A stretch of 8,145 nt of DNA from Clostridia bacterium (GTDB lineage Bacteria > Bacillota > Clostridia > Christensenellales > UBA1242): assembly GCA_017964105.1 (NCBI GenBank), contig JAGCSP010000018.1, forward strand, positions 1-8,145, read 5' to 3'. The translations under genes and the position numbers were made by a program. The notes beneath the pieces are model-generated. The model had not been told where the DNA came from, searched no databases, and worked only from the letters and a program-made list of their open reading frames with translations. Below are positions 1-6,554 of the stretch, one piece after another. Within the stretch, counting starts at the first letter, position 1, and every line of letters begins with the position of its first letter.

Positions 1-1
1 G

Positions 2-250
2 TTTAAGATTAGTTCTGTTGGAACAATTGCTGGTTCATATGTACAAGATGGCAGAGTTGAACGCGGTGCAAAAGCAAGATTATTACGTGACAACATTGTA
101 GTAACAGACACAGAAATTGAAACATTACAAAGCGGTAAAGATCAAGCAAAAGAAATCAAAGCCGGCTTTGAATGTGGTATTAAATTACGCGGCTTTAATG
201 ATATTAAAGTTGGCGATATCATCGAAGTGTACTTGATGAACAGAATATAA
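2..250 (+). CDS. infB: Translation initiation factor IF-2, C-terminal fragment (5' end outside window)
   Basis: The window opens inside this gene. The 82 visible residues, in the frame starting at base 2, match the C-terminal end of IF-2 (domain IV), the beta-barrel that recognises the formylmethionyl end of initiator tRNA on the 30S subunit. Recognisable landmarks are the IAGSYVQDGRVERGAKARLL segment, the KEIKAGFECGIKL segment and the ending VGDIIEVYLMNRI; IF-2 proteins commonly end in a similar way. The GTPase domain lies upstream and is not visible. Codons such as CGC, CGT and GGC are more frequent here than in the genes that follow, as expected for a highly expressed translation factor. 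The TAA stop lies 19 bases before rbfA, consistent with one transcript. Identity is supported by both the sequence and the infB-rbfA order. Confidence 0.93.
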   Translation, partial: FKISSVGTIAGSYVQDGRVERGAKARLLRDNIVVTDTEIETLQSGKDQAKEIKAGFECGIKLRGFNDIKVGDIIEVYLMNRI

Positions 251-269
251 AATTTAGGAGGCAGTAGCC

Positions 270-611
270 ATGAGTAGTAGAATTCCAAAGATTAATGCAG
301 AAATTCAAAAGTATATAAGTGAAATTTTTACTTATGATATCAAAAATCCTAATATTCACGGCATTATCACTGTGACTAGAGTAGATACGACAAACGATTT
401 GTCACTTAGTAAAGTATATGTTTCTGTATTTTGTCCAAAGGGTGATAAATACGAAGTATTTAATCAAATTTTACATTCTGCAGGATACATTAGAAAGAGT
501 GTGTGCGAAAAATTAAACATACGCAAAATGCCATTTTTAGAGTTTATTTTAGATGAAACTCTGGATTATAGCGAGCATATTGAAGAAGTTATTAACGACT
601 TGAAAAAGTAG
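270..611 (+). CDS. rbfA: 30S ribosome-binding factor RbfA
   Basis: This encodes a 113-residue protein, the usual size for RbfA (about 115-130). RbfA is a small KH-fold protein that binds the immature 30S subunit and assists 16S rRNA 5'-end maturation and cold adaptation. The N-terminal segment RIPKINAEIQKYISEIFTYD, the DPxI-like KNPNIHGIITVTRVDTTNDL stretch, the KVYVSVF strand and the LDETLDYSEHIEEVI tail follow the family pattern of alternating helices and strands. The start is ATG 270, preceded by a strong Shine-Dalgarno (TAGGAGGC, 255-262). It follows infB by 19 bases and precedes nrnA by 4 bases, so it is surely cotranscribed. No key family segment is missing. Confidence 0.95.
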   Translation: MSSRIPKINAEIQKYISEIFTYDIKNPNIHGIITVTRVDTTNDLSLSKVYVSVFCPKGDKYEVFNQILHSAGYIRKSVCEKLNIRKMPFLEFILDETLDYSEHIEEVINDLKK

Positions 612-615
612 GTAT

Positions 616-1584
616 ATGATGAAAATTTCAAACGAATTAGTTGAGGCTATAAACAATTCTAATAATGTTGCAATATTTATCCATGTGCGTCCAGATGGTG
701 ATTGTATTGGCTCTGGTGTAGCTTTAAAATTAGCATTAGAGCAAATAGGTAAGCATGCAGATATTTATTGTGATGGAGAAGTTGGTAAAACTTTTAGTTA
801 TCTAAAACGTGTAGATACTATAAACAAACCAACTTTGAAAGAATATGACACAGCCATTGCAGTGGATGTGCCTACTTTTAACCGTATTGGGTGCTATGCA
901 GATTTGTATAAAAGCATTAAATGTAGGCTTAATATTGACCATCATCAAACAAATGATAAGTTCGGTGATATTGATCTAATTGATGGTACAAGAGCAAGTG
1001 CTTGTGAGATAATTTATGAATTATTTGTGCTTATGAATTTAAATATTACTAAAGAAATTTCAGAAGCATTATATACAGGTATTGCTACAGATACTGGTTG
1101 TTTTGTTCATAACAATGTTCAATCTGTTACTCATATTATTGCAGCAGATTTAATGAATAGAGGTGTTGATGTAGGTAAAATAAATACCATTATCTTTAAA
1201 AACAAGTCACTTGGTCAAGTTGAATTACAAAAGATTGCATTAAACCATATGCAATTTTATGGTAAGAATAAAATATGCTTTACATATTTAACAAAAGGCG
1301 ATTTCACTTTTGCACATTGTACACCAAATGATACAGTTGGACTTGTTGATACATTTATAGGTATTGACGGAGTTGAGATTGGTGCTTTAATTTCCGAGGA
1401 CAAGCCAGGGATTTGTGCGGTAAGTATTAGAAGTAAAGGAAATATAAATGTGTCTACACTTGCCGAATATTTTGGTGGTGGTGGTCACAAAAATGCTGCC
1501 GGATGCAACATATTTGGTAGTGCCAGAGTTGCAGTGAAAAAATTAGCAAAAGCAGTGGAAGAAGTGTATGCAGGGATTTATTAA
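616..1584 (+). CDS. nrnA: Bifunctional oligoribonuclease / pAp phosphatase, DHH family (NrnA-like)
   Basis: This 322-residue cytosolic metal-dependent phosphoesterase matches NrnA in length and layout. NrnA degrades 2-5-nt RNAs and converts 3'-phosphoadenosine 5'-phosphate to AMP. The N-terminal DHH domain has HVRPDGDCIGS (H23, D27, D29), D84 in AVDVPTF, the signature NIDHH (D108-H109-H110) and D159 in TGIATDTG, which together make up the expected Mn-binding set. The C-terminal DHHA1 domain has RSKG at about 272-275 and the glycine-rich GGGGHKNAAG at 287-296, which binds substrate. Two adjacent ATG codons (616 and 619) make the exact first residue uncertain by one, and the ribosome binding site is weak (AGTAGGT), so coupling to rbfA four bases upstream is likely. 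The 3' end overlaps truB by 17 bases. Its place between rbfA and truB is typical of Firmicutes. Confidence 0.95.
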   Translation: MMKISNELVEAINNSNNVAIFIHVRPDGDCIGSGVALKLALEQIGKHADIYCDGEVGKTFSYLKRVDTINKPTLKEYDTAIAVDVPTFNRIGCYADLYKSIKCRLNIDHHQTNDKFGDIDLIDGTRASACEIIYELFVLMNLNITKEISEALYTGIATDTGCFVHNNVQSVTHIIAADLMNRGVDVGKINTIIFKNKSLGQVELQKIALNHMQFYGKNKICFTYLTKGDFTFAHCTPNDTVGLVDTFIGIDGVEIGALISEDKPGICAVSIRSKGNINVSTLAEYFGGGGHKNAAGCNIFGSARVAVKKLAKAVEEVYAGIY

Positions 1585-2422
1585 TGTATTCAAACCAAGC
1601 GGAGTTACTTCTGCACGTGTTGTGGCAATACTAAAAAAGAAATATCATTTAAATAAAGTTGGACATATGGGAACGCTTGATCCTATGGCAGAAGGAGTGC
1701 TTCCCATTGCCATAGGTAAAGCTACACGCATGTTCGACTATTTTTTATCTAAAACAAAATGTTACAGATTAAAAATGAAATTTGGTGTGGATACTGATAC
1801 CCTTGATATTACTGGCAAAGTTACGCATGAAAGCGATGTAATTCCAACAAATAATGAAATTATTGATGTGTTACCTAGTTTTGTGGGAGAAATTGAACAA
1901 ATACCCCCAGTGTTTTCTGCAAAAAATATAGGTGGTATTAGAGCATATTCACTTGCAAGAAGTGGGCATGACGTGCAATTAAAATCTTGCAAAGTAACAA
2001 TTAATAAATTGGAATTTATAAGTTATGCAGATGGTGAGTTAGAATTGATTTGTGATTGTGGCAGTGGAACATATATTAGGTCGCTTGTGAGAGATATTGC
2101 AAGTAAGCTAAACACATATGCAACAATGACATATTTGTGTAGGGCATCTAGTGGTAATTTTAATATTGAAAATAGTGTAGATATTGAAAAATTTGATGGC
2201 AAACTAGAAGATATTGTTTTTCCAATTACATCTATATTTAGCCATATATCTATAATTAACATAAACAAATTAGATGCACAAAAACTATGTAATGGTTTAA
2301 CAATTAAGACAAATATTAGCGATGATATTTGTTTTGCAAAATGTGACAACGATTTGCTTGGTGTTGCAGTTATGAATAATGGCATGCTTAAATTAAAAAC
2401 ATATTTAAAAGAGGAGAATTAG
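1568..2422 (+). CDS. truB: tRNA pseudouridine(55) synthase TruB
   Basis: This 284-residue enzyme isomerises U55 to pseudouridine in the T-loop of tRNAs. The N-terminus reads FINVFKPSGVTSARVV, the usual TruB opening, which supports ATG 1568 despite the 17-base overlap with nrnA. The catalytic motif GHMGTLDPMAEGVL carries nucleophile D38. Y66 in KCYRLKMKFG matches the family tyrosine that stacks on the target base, and the GSGTYIRSLVRDI motif at about 165-177 includes R171, equivalent to the conserved active-site arginine. PPVFSAKNIGGIRAYSLAR (113-131) is the expected KxxGxRxYxxAR-like segment. The region after about residue 215 is the more variable C-terminal part. The ribosome binding site GGAAGAAG (1557-1564) is moderate, so coupling to nrnA translation is plausible. 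The stop lies 2 bases before the next gene, whose Shine-Dalgarno sits inside the last truB codons. Confidence 0.96.
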   Translation: MQGFINVFKPSGVTSARVVAILKKKYHLNKVGHMGTLDPMAEGVLPIAIGKATRMFDYFLSKTKCYRLKMKFGVDTDTLDITGKVTHESDVIPTNNEIIDVLPSFVGEIEQIPPVFSAKNIGGIRAYSLARSGHDVQLKSCKVTINKLEFISYADGELELICDCGSGTYIRSLVRDIASKLNTYATMTYLCRASSGNFNIENSVDIEKFDGKLEDIVFPITSIFSHISIININKLDAQKLCNGLTIKTNISDDICFAKCDNDLLGVAVMNNGMLKLKTYLKEEN

Positions 2423-2424
2423 TT

Positions 2425-3270
2425 ATGATTTATTTTGGCCCTTCTGGCAATGATGATGAATTTTATTCATTAGGATTCAAACATACAACTGAGTCTGCCC
2501 CATGGCTAAAAGAAAAAGGTCTAAATGCCTTTGAATATGCTTTTAATAGGGGTGTAAATATTAGTGATGAAAAAGCCATTGAATTAGGTAAGGTTTTTGC
2601 AGATAATGGAATTAGAGTTTCAGCACATGCGCCATACTACATTAATTTGGCAAATCCAGAGGATGAACTGGTTGAAAAAAGTTATGTTTATATTATTAGC
2701 GGACTAAAAAAATTAAAATTAATGGGTGGAAATCATTTGGTTGTTCATGTTGGTTCACAAGGTAAATTGACGCGTGAAGAGGCGATATCTCTAATTTATA
2801 AAAGATTAGAAAAATTAAAAGAGCTACTTGTTAAAGAAAATTTGTGTGATATGTATGTTTGCTTAGAAACAATGGGTAAACCTGCACAGATTGGCACATA
2901 TGAGGAAATAATTGATATGTGTACCATGTGTGATAATTTTATGCCAACATTTGATTTTGGCCACATCAATGCACTTACGGGTGGAAAATTAAAGACATCT
3001 GAAGATTACGAAAAAATAATTAAATTATGTTACAATAAATTGGGTGAAAAGCGTACAAATGATGTTCATGTTCATTTTAGTAAAATAGAGTTTGGTGCAA
3101 AAGGTGAAATTAGACACCATACATTTGAAGATGAGAAATATGGTCCAGAATTTGGCCCATTGGCAAGAGTGTTTAAAAAATATAAAATGTCGCCAATGGT
3201 TATTTGTGAAAGTAGAGGAACACAAAGTAAAGATGCCAAAATTATGAAAGAAATATATGAGAATTGTTAG
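2425..3270 (+). CDS. Endonuclease IV-fold TIM-barrel protein (AP endonuclease family 2, deoxyribonuclease IV-like)
   Basis: This 281-residue protein has the length and motif order of the endonuclease IV / xylose-isomerase-like TIM barrel. E. coli Nfo cleaves DNA at abasic sites using three zinc ions. Likely metal ligands visible here are H68 (SAHAPYYINLAN), H108 (VVHVGS), E148 (CLETMG), D177 and H180 (TFDFGH), H215 (DVHVHFSK), H231 (EIRHHTFED) and E262 (ICESRG), so eight of the nine Nfo ligands have an obvious counterpart. The ninth, an aspartate two residues before H231, is isoleucine (I229), with E228 next to it. Function as an AP endonuclease is therefore inferred from fold and motifs; a related hydrolase or isomerase role is possible. 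A good Shine-Dalgarno (GAGGAG, 2411-2416) precedes ATG 2425. It is the last gene of the operon, with a terminator starting 25 bases after its stop. Confidence 0.82.
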   Translation: MIYFGPSGNDDEFYSLGFKHTTESAPWLKEKGLNAFEYAFNRGVNISDEKAIELGKVFADNGIRVSAHAPYYINLANPEDELVEKSYVYIISGLKKLKLMGGNHLVVHVGSQGKLTREEAISLIYKRLEKLKELLVKENLCDMYVCLETMGKPAQIGTYEEIIDMCTMCDNFMPTFDFGHINALTGGKLKTSEDYEKIIKLCYNKLGEKRTNDVHVHFSKIEFGAKGEIRHHTFEDEKYGPEFGPLARVFKKYKMSPMVICESRGTQSKDAKIMKEIYENC

Positions 3271-3295
3271 ATTATGTTATAATTTGACTTAAATT

Positions 3296-3324
3296 AAGTA
3301 TGGAAAACGGTCCATACTTTTTTT
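3296..3324 (+). terminator. Intrinsic (Rho-independent) terminator
   Basis: A 9-bp perfect stem (AAGTATGGA, 3296-3304, pairing with TCCATACTT, 3311-3319) encloses a six-base loop AAACGG. The descending arm runs into seven T (3318-3324, the first two paired in the stem). It lies 25 bases after the endonuclease IV-like gene and before spoIIIAA, so it separates the infB-truB unit from the sporulation operon. The stem is fairly AU-rich with only three G-C pairs, so some readthrough cannot be excluded. Confidence 0.85.
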
Positions 3325-3380
3325 ATGTCATTTTTTTAATTAAATTACTAATATACTACATTGCAAATGGGTGTTTAGTT

Positions 3381-4292
3381 ATGTTAAAAGAAATTTTACC
3401 AGAAGTAATTTGGAATTCAATAAGTTTGCTAAATATGGAGTTTTTACAAGAGATTCGTTTAAGGGTTGGAAAACCTATTATTGTACGAATTGGTGGTGTA
3501 AATCAATTTTTATCATTAAGTGGTGTCACTGATAATGAAAGTGGTGCCTTAATTGCGAGGAAAAGCAATATTGTAGAAATACTTAATAAGTGTAGCAATA
3601 ATTCACTTTATACAATTAATGACGAAATAATAAATGGTTATATTAGTGTTTATGGTGGTATTAGAATTGGTGTTTGCGGGGAAGTTGTTAGTGATGGTAA
3701 TAAAATACAAACGCAAAAAAATATAACGTCCTTAAATATTAGGGTACCACATGAAATAAAAAATTGCAGTTTGCAAGTATTCAATTTGCTTGTAAATAAT
3801 GGACAAGTAAAAAATACTCTTATTATTTCATCGCCTGGAATGGGTAAAACAACATTCATAAGAGATTTGGCTTATCAAATTAGCAATAAGTTAGTACGCA
3901 CAAACACTTTAATTGTAGATGAGAGGGGAGAAATTACAGGCATTAGTGGTGGTGTATATGCGTTTGATACAATAAATGCAGATGTGTATATAAACTGCTC
4001 TAAGTTATATGGTTTTACAAATGGTATACGTAGTATGCGACCAGATGTAATTATTACAGATGAAATTAATTTGGAAAAAGACTTGTCAGTTATAGAAAAT
4101 GCAATGACAAGTGGTGTAAAAGTGATTGCCACAATTCATGCGAGTGGTATTAATGAATTGCGTTCAAAAAAGGCATTTTTAAGCATTTTACAATCCAAAT
4201 TATTTGAGAGATTTGTTGTGCTGAATGATGATAATGGTGTAGGAACTATTGCGGGAGTGTATAACTCAAATTTGAGTTGCATTTATGTATGA
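3381..4292 (+). CDS. spoIIIAA: Stage III sporulation protein AA, ATPase of the SpoIIIA-SpoIIQ channel
   Basis: This 303-residue cytosolic ATPase is related to type II/IV secretion ATPases and is thought to power the mother-cell side of the channel feeding the forespore. Numbered from M1 at 3381, the protein has the family N-terminal pattern EIRLRVGKPI followed by IRIGVCGEVV. Its P-loop is SSPGMGKTT, with K156. The Walker B/Asp-box region is LIVDERGEI (about 178-185), and RSMRPDVIITDEI (217-229) and ATIHA (250-254) follow. The open frame extends to an ATG at 3300, but that codon lies inside the terminator hairpin and would add 27 mostly hydrophobic residues absent from this soluble family; the chosen start gives the usual length of about 305. 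The ribosome binding site is weak (GGGTG). The TGA stop overlaps the spoIIIAB ATG as ATGA (4289-4292). Confidence 0.93.
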   Translation: MLKEILPEVIWNSISLLNMEFLQEIRLRVGKPIIVRIGGVNQFLSLSGVTDNESGALIARKSNIVEILNKCSNNSLYTINDEIINGYISVYGGIRIGVCGEVVSDGNKIQTQKNITSLNIRVPHEIKNCSLQVFNLLVNNGQVKNTLIISSPGMGKTTFIRDLAYQISNKLVRTNTLIVDERGEITGISGGVYAFDTINADVYINCSKLYGFTNGIRSMRPDVIITDEINLEKDLSVIENAMTSGVKVIATIHASGINELRSKKAFLSILQSKLFERFVVLNDDNGVGTIAGVYNSNLSCIYV

Positions 4293-4744
4293 AATTAGTA
4301 TTGATTATAGTACTCGGTTGCAGTTTTATAATTCTTGGCTTAAATGTAAAAAAGCATTACAAACAAAGAATGGATTTTTATGATGACTTAGTTAAATTTT
4401 TAAGTGTTTTAAACCAAGAAATTTCCTTTTTAAAAAATGATTTGGAATCTATTATAAATTCACATCATTATAGTGAAGACTTTGATCACTTTTTGCAAGA
4501 ATATTTATCTATCCGAAAAGTAAACTTATCATTTTTGAGTAATGAAGAAAATAATCAATTGTTACAGTTTTTAGATAGTTTGGGGAAGGGTGATGTTGAA
4601 AGAGAGATAAACAATTTGTCATTTTATTCAATCCAATTCAGCGAAAAATCGGCTAAGGTAAAACAAGATGAATCAACGAATGGAAATATGTATTTTAAAT
4701 TAGTGTCTTTAGTTGGTATTGTGGTGTGTATTGTGTTAATTTAA
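4289..4744 (+). CDS. spoIIIAB: Stage III sporulation protein AB
   Basis: This 151-residue membrane protein of the SpoIIIA complex is related in fold to type II secretion system F-type proteins and is thought to work with the SpoIIIAA ATPase. One membrane helix lies at each end (about 2-20 and 135-151), flanking a helical cytosolic middle section. The segment DDLVKFLSVLNQEISFLK and the LDSLGKGDVERE stretch resemble the SpoIIIAB family pattern, in which an LGxxD motif is typical. A TTG 12 bases upstream (4277) is in frame, but ATG 4289 is preferred because it gives the ATGA overlap with spoIIIAA and places the hydrophobic helix at the N-terminus. The protein is about 20 residues shorter than B. 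subtilis SpoIIIAB. Identity relies partly on operon position, as this family is weakly conserved. Confidence 0.88.
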   Translation: MKLVLIIVLGCSFIILGLNVKKHYKQRMDFYDDLVKFLSVLNQEISFLKNDLESIINSHHYSEDFDHFLQEYLSIRKVNLSFLSNEENNQLLQFLDSLGKGDVEREINNLSFYSIQFSEKSAKVKQDESTNGNMYFKLVSLVGIVVCIVLI

Positions 4745-4788
4745 TGTGCTATGCATAATAATTAAATATAGCCAAATTAAGGTGTGTT

Positions 4789-4986
4789 ATGGGAATAGAA
4801 ATAATATTTAAAATAGCAATCGTAGGTGTTATTAGTGCCATTTCAAATCAGTTGCTTAAAAGCGCTGGTAAAGATGATATTGCAACTTTAATTACGCTGG
4901 CAACAGTGGTAATTGTTTTATTTATGTTAGTGGGCATGATAGGTGAATTATTTGATAAAGTAAAATCTTTATTTAGTTTGTATTGA
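4789..4986 (+). CDS. spoIIIAC: Stage III sporulation protein AC
   Basis: This 65-residue integral membrane protein has two predicted helices (about 5-23 and 30-52) joined by a short loop, SAGKDDIA, that matches the conserved KxAGKxxIA-type loop of SpoIIIAC. The ending ELFDKVKSLFSLY is also characteristic. Family members are about 65-68 residues, so it is full length. It is a component of the SpoIIIA channel in the mother-cell-derived outer forespore membrane; its exact function is unknown. A Shine-Dalgarno AAGGTG (4779-4784) precedes ATG 4789. The 44-base gap after spoIIIAB is the largest in the operon; I see no convincing promoter or hairpin in it. SpoIIIAD follows after 9 bases. Confidence 0.93.
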   Translation: MGIEIIFKIAIVGVISAISNQLLKSAGKDDIATLITLATVVIVLFMLVGMIGELFDKVKSLFSLY

Positions 4987-4995
4987 GAGTGCATT

Positions 4996-5382
4996 ATGGA
5001 AATATTAAAACTTGTGGCAGTAGGGGTGGTTATTAGTGTAATAGCAATATTACTAAAATCGGTAAAGCCAGAACTAAGCGTGATGGTGACTATTGCCGGT
5101 TCTGTTTTAATGCTCTTGTTTATAATTAATTACTTTACAGAAATATTTAATACTTTCTATCAAATAATTTCAAAAAGTGGTATTGATAGTAATATTTTTT
5201 GGATTGTAATTAAGATTATTGGTGTGGGTTATCTTGTGGAGTTCGGAGCTAACATTTGCACTGATAGTGGGAATAGCGGGATTGCAGATAAAATTGTTTT
5301 AGGTGGTAAAATTATTATATTTTTAATGGCTATGCCAATCGTTACATCATTATTTAACATCATATTGGAATTGGTACCATGA
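4996..5382 (+). CDS. spoIIIAD: Stage III sporulation protein AD
   Basis: This 128-residue polytopic membrane protein (about 133 in B. subtilis) has about four hydrophobic segments (3-21, 27-50, 67-82 and 100-125). The diagnostic segment is VIKIIGVGYLVEFGANIC (71-88), followed by TDSGNSGIADKIVLGGK; SpoIIIAD proteins carry IKIIGIGYLxEFxxxICxDAGxxxIAxKxExAGK-like sequence there. It is part of the membrane core of the feeding-tube complex together with AC and AE. The start ATG 4996 follows spoIIIAC by 9 bases with a GAGAGTG ribosome binding site. The stop overlaps the next ATG as ATGA (5379-5382), suggesting coupled translation with spoIIIAE. No defects are seen. Confidence 0.94.
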   Translation: MEILKLVAVGVVISVIAILLKSVKPELSVMVTIAGSVLMLLFIINYFTEIFNTFYQIISKSGIDSNIFWIVIKIIGVGYLVEFGANICTDSGNSGIADKIVLGGKIIIFLMAMPIVTSLFNIILELVP

Positions 5383-6545
5383 AAAAATATGTAATATTTT
5401 TTATAATACCACTACTTGCACTAATTCTAATACCGCATAATGTTGTTTATGCCCTAGATGATGTTGAGCAGCTACATACAACTATTGATGAACAAATTGA
5501 TTCAATAAAATTTGAAGATATGGATGAGATATTGAATCAATTAGAAAATCAGTATTCATCTGTGGGAGAGGGGTCATTTAAGGATAAAGTAAAAAGTATA
5601 TTAAATGGTACATATTATGACGACTATGGTAGCTTATTTACAAGTATAATAAGTCTTGGACTTAACGAACTTAAATCATTTATCCCCACAATATTAATAG
5701 TGTTGTGTATTGCTATATTAAGCGGTATTATAGGTAGTTTTAAATCATCTAAATCTGATGGAATTGGTTCGATTTCTCACTTTGCATGCTATGGATTGAT
5801 TATTATGCTAATTGCTGTAACCATGCGAAAAGTATGTGCAATTACAAGTGATGCATTATCTGGTATGCAGACACAAATGAATATATTATTTCCAATTCTT
5901 CTTACACTTATGACGGCAGTGGGTGGTGTGGCAAGTGTTGGTATATATACGCCTGTAGTGTCTGTACTAACAAATATTGTAAGTTTGCTATTTGGTAAAA
6001 TAATGTATCCAATATTTATTATTAGCTTTATATTTGTGGTGCTAGGACATTTAACTGATACGGTAAAATTAAAGAAATTTACAGGATTTTTAAGTTCTGC
6101 TTTTAAATGGATGGTTGGCATTATTTTTACCCTATTTAGTGGTTTGCTTACAATACAAGGTATTTCTGCAGGTAAAGCAGATGGTGTGCGCATCAAACTT
6201 ACGAAATTTACAATAAAAAGTTATATTCCAATAATAGGTAGTTACATTAGTGAGGGCATGGATATGATTGTACTTAGTTCCATGCTTATAAAAAATGCAG
6301 TTGGCCTTGTTGGATTGATTATGCTATTGTTTAGTATTATTTCACCAATTATCACAATAGTTGTTTTCAAACTCTGTCTAAAACTTTGTGCTGGATTGGT
6401 TGAGCCACTTGGCAATTCAAAGATCAGTTCTTTTTTAGATGATTGTTCAAATGTTCTTATATATCCGATAGTTATTCTTATTGCAATTGCTTTTATGTAC
6501 ATGATTACAATATCGCTAATAATAAGCACAGCAAATGTTCTGTAA
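5379..6545 (+). CDS. spoIIIAE: Stage III sporulation protein AE
   Basis: This 388-residue multispanning membrane protein is close to the usual family length of about 395-400. A signal peptide with a long hydrophobic core is followed by a probable cleavage site after VYA (residue 25), and then a soluble acidic segment (26-98). The rest holds about seven hydrophobic segments (roughly 100-120, 133-149, 165-188, 192-223, 240-260, 296-331 and 358-384). The conserved segment SYIPIIGSYISEGMDMIVLS (281-300) followed by SMLIKNAVG is the best family signature. SpoIIIAE is thought to form the permease-like membrane part of the SpoIIIA channel, by analogy with secretion export gates; that role is inferred in the literature, not shown here. 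Translation probably couples to spoIIIAD through the ATGA overlap. spoIIIAF follows after 9 bases. Confidence 0.95.
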   Translation: MKKYVIFFIIPLLALILIPHNVVYALDDVEQLHTTIDEQIDSIKFEDMDEILNQLENQYSSVGEGSFKDKVKSILNGTYYDDYGSLFTSIISLGLNELKSFIPTILIVLCIAILSGIIGSFKSSKSDGIGSISHFACYGLIIMLIAVTMRKVCAITSDALSGMQTQMNILFPILLTLMTAVGGVASVGIYTPVVSVLTNIVSLLFGKIMYPIFIISFIFVVLGHLTDTVKLKKFTGFLSSAFKWMVGIIFTLFSGLLTIQGISAGKADGVRIKLTKFTIKSYIPIIGSYISEGMDMIVLSSMLIKNAVGLVGLIMLLFSIISPIITIVVFKLCLKLCAGLVEPLGNSKISSFLDDCSNVLIYPIVILIAIAFMYMITISLIISTANVL

Positions 6546-6554
6546 GGAGATGTT

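Noticed and set aside
1762..2385. Two minus-strand open frames (1762-1992 and 2023-2385) within truB
   Set aside because: They lie wholly antisense to a clear truB with intact motifs, have no ribosome binding site, and their composition is that of the complement of an AT-rich gene.
3025..4132. Minus-strand open frames at 3025-3225, 3650-3859 and 3875-4132
   Set aside because: They are antisense to the endonuclease IV-like gene and spoIIIAA, without motifs or ribosome binding sites.
4277..4288. TTG 4277 as the spoIIIAB start
   Set aside because: It adds only four residues before the membrane helix, and ATG 4289 forms the typical ATGA overlap with the spoIIIAA stop.
4745..4788. Possible internal promoter or small RNA in the 44-base spoIIIAB-spoIIIAC gap
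   Set aside because: It is AT-rich with a GCATAATAAT stretch, but I see no paired -35/-10 or stable hairpin; only the ribosome binding site is convincing.
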